Shown here in pieces: positions 7,023-13,696 of a stretch of 15,167 nucleotides of DNA. This DNA comes from Deltaproteobacteria bacterium. Lineage in GTDB: Bacteria; Desulfobacterota; DSM-4660; Desulfatiglandales; Desulfatiglandaceae. A program made the translations under genes and the position numbers. The notes under the pieces are model-generated. The model did no database searches. It was given only the letters and a program-made list of their open reading frames with translations, and was not told where the DNA came from. Position 1 is the stretch's first letter. Each line of letters opens with the position of its first letter. The DNA is taken from assembly GCA_018644785.1 (NCBI GenBank), contig JABGPV010000120.1, positions 1 to 15,167 on the forward strand, in the 5' to 3' direction.

Positions 7023-7423
7023 TGGAAATACTGGTTGACAGCAATGTTATTCTCGACATCGTAACAGAGGATACGGACTGGTTTCAGTGGTCGTCCGAAA
7101 CATTGGCGTTTTATGGAGATACGGATATCCTGGTCATCAATCCGATTATTTATGCCGAGGTGTCAATAGGCTTTAAGCGTATTGAAGAGGTTGAAGAGGT
7201 TCTGCCCTTGACCCATTTTCGCCGTGCGCAACTGCCTTGGGAAGCGGGGTTTCTTGCCGGGAAGTGTTTTTTGAATTACCGCAGGAAAGGGGGAAAAAAG
7301 AAATCACCACTGCCTGACTTCTTCATCGGCGCCCATGCCGCAATTATGGAAATGTCGTTGATGACCCGGGATGTTCCCAGGTATCGAACCTATTTTCCAA
7401 AGCTGAAATTAATTTCGCCATAA
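7022..7423 (+). CDS. vapC: PIN-domain toxin, VapC-type ribonuclease
   Basis: This is a 133-residue PIN domain. The acidic metal-binding residues are all present: Asp6 in the LVDSNVILD opening, Glu46 in IYAEVSIG, Asp99 in PDFFIGAHA and Asp117 in MTRDVPRY. PIN toxins of the VapC class cleave RNA, usually tRNA or rRNA, and are held inactive by the antitoxin encoded just upstream. The ATG at 7022 overlaps the antitoxin stop by one base; a TTG one codon earlier is also possible. Length and motif spacing are normal, so the pair looks intact. The symbol reflects family membership, not a proven target. The pair sits beside a decayed receptor gene, consistent with an accessory spot in the chromosome. 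Confidence 0.88.
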   Translation: MEILVDSNVILDIVTEDTDWFQWSSETLAFYGDTDILVINPIIYAEVSIGFKRIEEVEEVLPLTHFRRAQLPWEAGFLAGKCFLNYRRKGGKKKSPLPDFFIGAHAAIMEMSLMTRDVPRYRTYFPKLKLISP

Positions 7424-7460
7424 ATATCGCGGACCTATATTTACCATAGCAAAATGTTTA

Positions 7461-7489
7461 AGGGGAAATTGTTACATCCACGTTCCCCT
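7461..7489. repeat. Inverted repeat between toxin gene and dusB
   Basis: AGGGGAA (7461-7467) and TTCCCCT (7483-7489) can pair as a 7-bp stem with a 15-base loop in the 87-base gap. No T-run follows, so it is not a clear intrinsic terminator; it could be a weak terminator or a leader structure of dusB. Confidence 0.3.
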
Positions 7490-7510
7490 CAATAACCGTG
7501 AACCGATTCC

Positions 7511-8509
7511 ATGTTAAAAATAGGCAACCTCTTACTCAAAAATTACCTCATCATGGCCCCCATGGCGGGCATCACCAACCCGCCGTTTCGTTTGATCGCC
7601 AAGCGACTGGGGGCAGGCCTCGTGGTCACAGAGATGGTGAGCGCCGTGGGTCTTTCCCGGGGTCATGAAAAGACCTTTCGCTACCTGGAAAGTACTCCCG
7701 AGGAAAAGCCTCTCTCGGTACAGATATTCGGTGCAGACCCTTATGACATGGCCATGGCGGCTGAAATTGCAGTTGAAAAAGGCGCCGACCTGGTGGACAT
7801 CAACATGGGATGCCCCGCCAGAAAAGTGGTCAAGAACGGGGCAGGCGGAGCGCTTCTTCGAAATCCGGCGGCCGTTCGGGATATGGTCGCGGCCGTCCGC
7901 AAGGTCTGCACCGTTCCCCTGACCGTGAAAATCCGGTCGGGCTGGTCCCATCTGGAGGCCAATTTTCTAGAAATCGCCGGCATCATTGAAGATTGCGGCG
8001 CGGATGCCGTCGCCGTCCATCCCCGGTTCGTGAAACAGGGGTTTTCAGGGCAGGCGGACTGGGGTATTATCCGGGAGGTCAAGAAAAACCTGGGGATTCC
8101 CATCATCGGCAACGGTGATGTATTTAAACCGGCGTTGGCCCTGAAAATGAGAGAGGAAACCGGTTGTGATGGTGTCATGATCGGCCGGGGCGCCATGGGA
8201 AACCCATGGATATTCAGGCAGATTCTGGATCTTGAGCAGGGCTTGGAGGCGTGCCCGCCCGATTTGTCCGAAAGAAGGGCCGTCATCACGACACATTTCG
8301 AATTATTGTCCCGCATCATCGGTGAAAACAGAGCCTCTAAACTGATGCGGGGATTGCTCCTGGGATATACCAAAGGTCTGCCCCACAGCAGTCGTTTTCG
8401 CGGCTCTTTTACCGGCATCAAGGATTTTCAGACCATGGTGGACGCACTGGACCAATACTTTGACACCCTCATGGAAAACCGGAAAACGTCAGGAGATAAC
8501 CCCAAATGA
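7511..8509 (+). CDS. dusB: tRNA-dihydrouridine synthase B
   Basis: This is a 332-residue FMN enzyme that reduces specific uridines in the tRNA D-loop to dihydrouridine using NADPH. The opening MAPMAGITNPPFR (15-27) is the Dus FMN-binding start; VDINMGCPARKVVKNGAGGALL holds the catalytic Cys101; KIRSGW, HPRFVKQGFSGQADW, IIGNGDV and VMIGRGAMGNPWIF are the expected barrel and FMN-phosphate motifs in order. The C-terminal helical tRNA-binding part is present and the length is normal. The start at 7511 gives the family's usual N-terminus, though its ribosome binding site is weak. The stop overlaps the next ATG (ATGA at 8506-8509), so the isoprenoid fusion gene is translationally coupled to this housekeeping gene. 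Confidence 0.95.
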   Translation: MLKIGNLLLKNYLIMAPMAGITNPPFRLIAKRLGAGLVVTEMVSAVGLSRGHEKTFRYLESTPEEKPLSVQIFGADPYDMAMAAEIAVEKGADLVDINMGCPARKVVKNGAGGALLRNPAAVRDMVAAVRKVCTVPLTVKIRSGWSHLEANFLEIAGIIEDCGADAVAVHPRFVKQGFSGQADWGIIREVKKNLGIPIIGNGDVFKPALALKMREETGCDGVMIGRGAMGNPWIFRQILDLEQGLEACPPDLSERRAVITTHFELLSRIIGENRASKLMRGLLLGYTKGLPHSSRFRGSFTGIKDFQTMVDALDQYFDTLMENRKTSGDNPK

Positions 8510-10224
8510 AAGTGATCTTAGCCAAAACCGCCGGCTTCTGCATGGGCGTGCGACGCGCCATGGAAATGGTCATGGCTGAATCCAACAAAAAAGAAGGCCC
8601 TCTCTTTACATTTGGCCCCCTCATTCACAACAAACAGGTCCTGGGCCTCCTTGAGGCCAGAGGCGTGAAGGCCACCGACGACACCAAGGGACTTACCGCC
8701 GGGCGGATCCTGATCCGTGCCCACGGTATCCCGCCCCGGAAACGGGAGATGCTTCAGAATTCGGGGCTCAAAGTCATTGACGCCACCTGTCCTAAAGTGA
8801 CCCGGGTACAGGCCATTATTCGGCACCAGTCCAACAAGGACCGTCCTACCATCATCGTGGGTGACAAAGACCACGCGGAAGTAATTGGCCTCATGGGCTA
8901 CAGCAAGGAACCCGCCCACCTTATCGAGAAAAAAGCGGATGTGGCAAACCTTCCGCCTCTGGAAAACCCCTTTGTGGTGGCGCAAACCACCCAGGATGTT
9001 GAAGATTTCAAGGAAATCGTTTCGGCCCTGCAGGCACGTTTCCCGGACATTCAGGTATTTGACACCATCTGCGATGCCACACACGAACGCCAGGAGGAGG
9101 TGCGGACCTTCAAAGAACGGGTGGAAGGGGTGGTTGTGGTGGGCGGCCATCACAGCGCCAACACCCAGCGGCTGGTCAAGATATCAGAAGGGGAGCATCT
9201 TCCCACCTTTCATGTGGAAACGGAAAAGGAACTGCCCCGTGAGGCCCTTTCCCAAATGAAGGTGATCGGTCTTGCGGCCGGCGCTTCCACCCCTCACTGG
9301 CTCATCAAGAATGTGATGCAGGAAATTGAAGCCATTCAAGCCCGGAGGGAAACGCCCTTTGTTCATGGGGTCAAGCGGGCTTACCGGTTCCTGGTACTCA
9401 GCAATCTGGCGGCAGCGATGGGTGCATTCAGTTTTGCTTATGCTGTTCTGCGTCTTGCAGGTGGCACGACAAACCTGGTGTTTCCCTTAATGGCCGCACT
9501 TTACATTTATGCCATGCATGTTTTTAACCGGTTTCTGGACAAAGGCGCTGCTTCCTACCATGATCCGGATCGGGCAACCTTTCAAAAGCAGTACAAGAGA
9601 TTGTTGATCTTCATGGGATCATTCGCCATGGGCATCTCCCTTATCTTGAGCTTCATAACGGGGTTCGGCACTTTTATGACGCTTGTGGGCTTGAGCCTCT
9701 TAGGCGTGGTATACAGCATCCCCCTGATTCCCGAAGGTGCCGGGAATCGGCACCGATTTGTCAAAATAAAGGATATCCCCGGATCCAGAAGTCTGTCCGA
9801 AGCCCTCGCATGGGTGGCCGTCATGTTGCTTCTGCCCCTTTTCAGTGGTTCATCGGATCCGGTTTTGAGCGTTGTGGTTACAGCGATTGTCGTGTTTTCA
9901 TTCAGTTATGCCAGAGCGGTTCTTTTCAGTCTGTTTCAACTTCAAGGCGACCTGATGATGGGTACGGAAACCCTGCCCATCACATTGGGTGAAAAACGGA
10001 CGCTCGCCCTTTTCAAACGGATACTTGCGGGTACAGCACTACTGTTGGTGTGCAGTACCCTGTTCGGCCTGGTCAGTTCGATTTTTCATCTGATGCTTAT
10101 CCCTCTTTTGACCCTGCTCCTTTGTCTTTATACCTATGAAAAACAATGGCTTTCTCCCGGGATCGTCCTGGAAGGCCTTGTAGAATGCAATTTCCTGCTG
10201 GCAGGGCTTCTTATTATATTATAG
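8506..10224 (+). CDS. ispH: IspH (HMBPP reductase) fused to a UbiA-like membrane domain
   Basis: This is a 572-residue fusion. Residues 1 to about 280 are complete IspH, the [4Fe-4S] enzyme making IPP and DMAPP in the last step of the MEP pathway. Cluster ligands Cys12 (GFCMGV), Cys95 (DATCPKV) and Cys189 (DTICDAT) are present, as are His41, His73, His123, catalytic Glu125 (HAEVIGLMGY), Ser217-x-Asn219 and Ser261 (GASTP). Residues about 290-572 form a multipass membrane domain resembling UbiA prenyltransferases: FNRFLD (340-345) for the first Asp motif and QLQGDLMMGTETLP (478-491) for the second. Both motifs are degenerate: Arg342 replaces the second residue of NDxxD, no Asp follows at the usual +4 spacing, and Gln478 replaces the first Asp of the second motif. 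Prenyl transfer is therefore uncertain. It overlaps dusB by 4 bases and precedes a GT2 gene by 11 bases. Confidence 0.92.
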   Translation: MKVILAKTAGFCMGVRRAMEMVMAESNKKEGPLFTFGPLIHNKQVLGLLEARGVKATDDTKGLTAGRILIRAHGIPPRKREMLQNSGLKVIDATCPKVTRVQAIIRHQSNKDRPTIIVGDKDHAEVIGLMGYSKEPAHLIEKKADVANLPPLENPFVVAQTTQDVEDFKEIVSALQARFPDIQVFDTICDATHERQEEVRTFKERVEGVVVVGGHHSANTQRLVKISEGEHLPTFHVETEKELPREALSQMKVIGLAAGASTPHWLIKNVMQEIEAIQARRETPFVHGVKRAYRFLVLSNLAAAMGAFSFAYAVLRLAGGTTNLVFPLMAALYIYAMHVFNRFLDKGAASYHDPDRATFQKQYKRLLIFMGSFAMGISLILSFITGFGTFMTLVGLSLLGVVYSIPLIPEGAGNRHRFVKIKDIPGSRSLSEALAWVAVMLLLPLFSGSSDPVLSVVVTAIVVFSFSYARAVLFSLFQLQGDLMMGTETLPITLGEKRTLALFKRILAGTALLLVCSTLFGLVSSIFHLMLIPLLTLLLCLYTYEKQWLSPGIVLEGLVECNFLLAGLLIIL

Positions 10225-10235
10225 AGAATTTTCAT

Positions 10236-11087
10236 ATGGCTGCTGTCAGCGTTATCATTCCCACCTTCAACCGGGCCGTAAAAACGGCCCGGGCCATTTC
10301 GTCGGTCCTCTATCAGCGCTTTAAGGACTATGAAATCATTGTTGTGGATGACGGGTCCGGAGATGAGACTGAAAAGGCGCTGTACCCGTTTAAGGACCGC
10401 ATCCGATATGTGGTCCACAAGGCCAATCAAGGGGTTTCCTCTGCAAGAAACACGGGCATTGAAGTTTCTACGGCACCCCTGATCGCCTTTCTGGATTCCG
10501 ATGACTACTGGCTCCCTGACAAGCTGGGCGTCCAAACGGCATTTTTCAACAAAAACCCCCATGCCATGATCTGCCAGACCGAAGAGACGTGGATCAGAAA
10601 CGGCAGGCGCGCCAATCCCGGAAAACGGCATTTGAAGCCATCAGGCGATATCTTTGAGCCCTCGCTGGTGCTCTGCCTGGTGAGCCCCTCAGCGGTCATG
10701 CTCAAGCGAACACTTCTCGATGAAGTGGGTGTTTTCGATGAGGGGTTACCCGCCTGTGAAGATTATGATCTGTGGCTCCGGATTGGTTGTCGCTACCCGG
10801 TTTTTCTGATTCGGCAAAGCCTCATCATCAAAGAAGGCGGCCACCCGGATCAGTTATCCGCACGCTTCAGAGGCATGGACCGGTTCAGGATCAAGGCACT
10901 GGAGAAACTGCTTCAGGAAAGCCCGCTCCGTGAATCACAGAAAAAGAACGCTTTAACGGAACTTTCCAGAAAATGTCAGATCTATGGCACAGGCTGCCTC
11001 AAAAGGGGGAAAAAAGCGGAAGCGGCCCATTACTTTGAACTTCCGTCCACTTTTGAAACCACACAGGATCAAAAACCATGCTTCTGA
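10236..11087 (+). CDS. Family 2 glycosyltransferase
   Basis: This is a 283-residue soluble GT2 (GT-A fold) enzyme: AAVSVIIPTFNRA (2-14), VVDDGSGDET (36-45), NQGVSSARNTGI (64-75), the metal-binding DSDD (87-90) and CEDYDLWLRI (174-183). No membrane segment is evident, so it should act in the cytosol on a nucleotide sugar. The C-terminal 60 residues are helical and charged with no recognised motif. The ATG at 10236 is used because the domain begins there; an earlier in-frame ATG lies inside the upstream gene. It is 11 bases downstream of the IspH fusion and overlaps hpnB by 10 bases. Placed next to hpnB, it may glycosylate a hopanoid or another membrane lipid; this is inferred from context only. 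Confidence 0.88.
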   Translation: MAAVSVIIPTFNRAVKTARAISSVLYQRFKDYEIIVVDDGSGDETEKALYPFKDRIRYVVHKANQGVSSARNTGIEVSTAPLIAFLDSDDYWLPDKLGVQTAFFNKNPHAMICQTEETWIRNGRRANPGKRHLKPSGDIFEPSLVLCLVSPSAVMLKRTLLDEVGVFDEGLPACEDYDLWLRIGCRYPVFLIRQSLIIKEGGHPDQLSARFRGMDRFRIKALEKLLQESPLRESQKKNALTELSRKCQIYGTGCLKRGKKAEAAHYFELPSTFETTQDQKPCF

Positions 11088-12190
11088 CCTTGCTGACATT
11101 TGTCGGGGCCTCTCTATGGCTCATCATCCTTCTCCTGCCCTGGCGGCCGTGGTCAACCCGTGAATTCCTGGACGGGGAACCGGATGATTTTGACGAAGAT
11201 TTGAGCAATATTACGGTACTCATTCCAGCGAGAAATGAAGCGGAGGTCATCCAGGCCACCCTGGCAGGGGTCATGGCACAGGGAAGAGATATCAAGGTGG
11301 TTCTGGTGGATGATCAGTCCGAGGACAAAACGACCTCTCTCGCCGGGGAAATGTTCGAAACCGATCTCAAAATTATTTCAGGCCAGCCCCTTCCAGACGG
11401 ATGGAGCGGCAAGCTGTGGGCGCTTCATCAAGGGTTTCAGCAGGTGAAAACTCCCCTTGTCCTGCTCCTGGATGCGGATATTGAGCTTATGCCGGGCATT
11501 CTTTCAAGGCTTCGCCGGGAAATGATGAAGAGAAAGATCCATTTGATTTCCCTGATGGCGTATCTTCGCATGGTTTCCCCCTGGGAAAAGCTGCTCATGC
11601 CGGCATTTATCTACTTTTTTAAACTTCTCTACCCGTTTCGCCTCTCCAATTCCGCTCATCGGCGTGTGGCGGCCGCCGCCGGGGGGTGCATTCTGCTCCG
11701 AACCGACATGCTCAAGGCCATGGGCGGGTTTGCTGCCATACGGGGACAGTTGATCGATGACTGCGCACTGGCCCGTAAGATTAGGGCCATGGGCGGTCGC
11801 ACCTGGATCGGACTTACGCACTCCGCTTTGAGCCTTCGCGTTTACGACCGGCCCGGGATCATCTGGCACATGGTGGCCAGGACCGCCTTTCATCAACTGC
11901 ACTACTCCATCACCCTGCTGCTGCTGGTGACTGCTGTCATGATCCTCATGTTCGGCCTGCCTGTTGCCGGGCTTCTTTTTCCGTCGGTCACAGCCGGCAT
12001 TTTATCTCTATGTGCCTTTATGGCCATGATGCTGGGCTACATCCCCACTTTGAAATTCTACCACTTGAGCTGGAAGTGGGCCTTTCTGATGCCCTTGATC
12101 GGATTATTGTTTCTGGCCATGACCTGGACATCGGCCATCCGTTCCTGGCAGGGAAAGGGGGCGAAATGGAAAGGACGGACCTATTTATGA
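11078..12190 (+). CDS. hpnB: Hopanoid biosynthesis-associated glycosyltransferase HpnB
   Basis: This is a 370-residue membrane-anchored GT2 protein with the pattern of HpnB (TIGR03469 type): N-terminal helix (about 3-21), VLIPARNEAEVI (47-58), VVLVDDQSEDKT (74-85), SGQPLPDGWSGKLWAL (101-116), DAD (132-134), FFKLLYPFRLSN (180-191), AAAAGGCILLR (198-208), RGQLIDDCALA (222-232), then three C-terminal helices (about 277-352). HpnB occurs in hopanoid gene clusters and is thought to act on hopanoid side chains, but its exact reaction is not established. The segments GWSGKLWAL and LIDDCALA are especially characteristic, and length is normal. Its start overlaps the upstream GT2 gene by 10 bases. No terminator is visible after it, and a separate promoter lies before the next gene. 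Confidence 0.88.
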   Translation: MLLTLLTFVGASLWLIILLLPWRPWSTREFLDGEPDDFDEDLSNITVLIPARNEAEVIQATLAGVMAQGRDIKVVLVDDQSEDKTTSLAGEMFETDLKIISGQPLPDGWSGKLWALHQGFQQVKTPLVLLLDADIELMPGILSRLRREMMKRKIHLISLMAYLRMVSPWEKLLMPAFIYFFKLLYPFRLSNSAHRRVAAAAGGCILLRTDMLKAMGGFAAIRGQLIDDCALARKIRAMGGRTWIGLTHSALSLRVYDRPGIIWHMVARTAFHQLHYSITLLLLVTAVMILMFGLPVAGLLFPSVTAGILSLCAFMAMMLGYIPTLKFYHLSWKWAFLMPLIGLLFLAMTWTSAIRSWQGKGAKWKGRTYL

Positions 12191-12218
12191 TTGCGGAGCC
12201 GGCTTGCAGAATACCGTC

Positions 12219-12247
12219 TTGACACAGACACCCGGTTCTCTTAAACT
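12219..12247 (+). promoter_or_regulatory. Predicted sigma-70 promoter of the aminotransferase-hpnN unit
   Basis: A perfect TTGACA (12219-12224), 17-base spacer and TAAACT (12242-12247, 4 of 6 matches to TATAAT) lie in the 130-base gap after hpnB. The next gene starts at 12321. This could drive the aminotransferase and hpnN separately from hpnB; prediction only. Confidence 0.5.
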
Positions 12248-12320
12248 TCCAGAAAAAATAGAACGGATTTATTTCGCCAAGGATTTCTTTTGGATTTAAC
12301 CGATTGCATCTTTTAACTCA

Positions 12321-13696
12321 ATGGATATTGCATCCCTTATAAATAACCGTCTCAACGAAACCTATGCACTTCACCGTCGCCACATAAATCCTCAGTTGGT
12401 GCGGGTGCTGGAGGTGATTGGCTACAATCGAAATTTCACCCGGGCCGGAGGGGCCCGGCTGGTGGATGAACAGGGTCGGGAAGTACTCGACTTTCTGGCC
12501 GGGTTCGGTGTGTTCAACATCGGGCGAAACCATCCCCTGGTGGCTCAGGTCTTAAAAGACATGATCGATATGGCCCCGGCCAGTATGGTGCAGATGGGTG
12601 TGGGGCTTCCTGCCGGCCTCCTGGCAGAGGCACTGGCTGCTCTGGCCCCGGGGGATCTGGAGGCGGTCTTTTTCACCAATTCGGGAACCGAAGGGGTGGA
12701 AGGGGCTCTCAAAATGGCTCGGCAGGCCAGGGGAAAAATAAAGTCATCTATTGTGATCGGGCCTTTCACGGGCTGACCCTGGGGGCCCTTTCCGTGAACG
12801 GAAATGAGGAATTCCGGGAGCGCAATGAACCGCTTTTGCCCGACTGTGTGCCCGTTCCGTTCAATGATCTCAAGGCTCTTGAGGCCGCCCTCAGAGTAGG
12901 GGATACGGCCGCTTTTATCGTAGAGCCGGTTCAGGGGAAAGGGGTGTTTATACCGGATCCGGACTACCTTCCGGGCGCGCGAAACCTGTGTGACCGGTAT
13001 GGCGCACTGCTCATCGCGGACGAAGTTCAGACGGGCCTGGGTCGAACAGGCCGTATGTTCGCCGTGAACCACTGGGATGTGGTTCCCGATCTGCTGGTCA
13101 TCTCCAAATCCCTTTCCGGCGGATACGTCCCCGTAGGCGCCATCATCACAAGGCGTAGTATCCACGGAAAAGTCTTTGACAGCATGGACCGGTGTTTTGC
13201 CCATTCCAACACGTTCGGCCAGAACGATCTGGCCATGGCGGCCGGCCTGGCGGCATTGCACGTGATTGAACAGGAGAACCTGGTTCAACAGTCGGCTGTC
13301 ATGGGCGCCTATCTTGAAAAAGGGCTCCGAGAACTGGCTGAAAAATATGAATTGATTACTGAAATTCGTGCAAAAGGGCTCATGATCGGCATTCAATTTG
13401 GCAAACCGGCTTCTCTCTCTTTGAAAACGGGATGGAAGCTGCTTCACAAAATGAACGTGGATCTGTTTTGCCAGATGATTACCATGCCGCTCATGGAGAA
13501 ACACCAGATCCTGACCCAGGTGGCCGGGCATGGGTCGGACACGGTTAAAATTCTTCCGCCCCTGGTGATCGACCCGTCCGATGCCGACTATTTCCTGGAA
13601 GCCCTGGACGATGTTTTGATGGATGCCCACAAATTTCCCGGATCCGCATGGACAACGGTCAAAAATCTGGGACTGCGAACGGCCAGGACCGCATGA
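12321..13696 (+). pseudogene. hpnO: Class III aminotransferase, HpnO-like, split by a one-base frameshift
   Basis: The first frame runs 12321-12776; the rest lies in the -1 frame to the stop at 13696. Joining them at the A-run at 12734-12738 gives a full-length 458-residue PLP-dependent aminotransferase with no other defect. Motifs run in order: NPQLVRVLEVIG, LDFLAGFGVFNIGRNHP (57-72), FTNSGTEGVEGALKMAR (118-134), VIYCDRAFHGLTLGA (142-156), LLIADEVQTGLGRTG (PLP-binding Asp234), ISKSLSGGYVPVGA (Lys263 Schiff base) and FAHSNTFGQND. Class III enzymes move amino groups to aldehydes or ketones. Lying between hpnB and hpnN, it is probably HpnO, which makes aminobacteriohopanetriol; assignment to another class III subgroup is possible. 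The gene could be truly broken, rescued by slippage, or affected by a sequencing error. The ATG at 12321 lacks a clear ribosome binding site; the stop overlaps hpnN by ATGA. Confidence 0.82.
12731..12742 (+). other. Frameshift site in the aminotransferase gene
   Basis: The bases are GGG, five A, T, AAA. A sixth A, or a -1 slip of the Lys tRNA on A-AAA, restores Gly-Lys-Asn-Lys-Val-Ile-Tyr, which joins the two conserved halves. The five-A run is a common place for indel error and for polymerase slippage. A full X-XXY-YYZ heptamer is not present, and no downstream hairpin was identified. Confidence 0.8.

Noticed and set aside
7461..7489. Inverted repeat as an intrinsic terminator of the toxin operon
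   Set aside because: The 15-base loop and lack of a following T-run make it a poor intrinsic terminator, so it is listed only as an inverted repeat.
7741..8421. A 226-codon minus-strand frame opposite dusB
   Set aside because: It is a shadow of dusB, with no ribosome binding site and no recognisable domain.
8518..9153. A 211-codon minus-strand frame opposite ispH
   Set aside because: It is a shadow of the conserved IspH domain, with no family resemblance.
12734..12740. Canonical -1 ribosomal slippery heptamer at the aminotransferase frameshift
   Set aside because: In the zero frame the bases are A AAA ATA, which does not fit X XXY YYZ because the sixth base is T; no stimulatory hairpin was identified. 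Simple indel is more likely.
12545..13630. A 361-codon minus-strand open frame opposite the aminotransferase
   Set aside because: The plus strand carries conserved class III aminotransferase motifs throughout; the opposite frame resembles no family and arises from high-GC codon bias.
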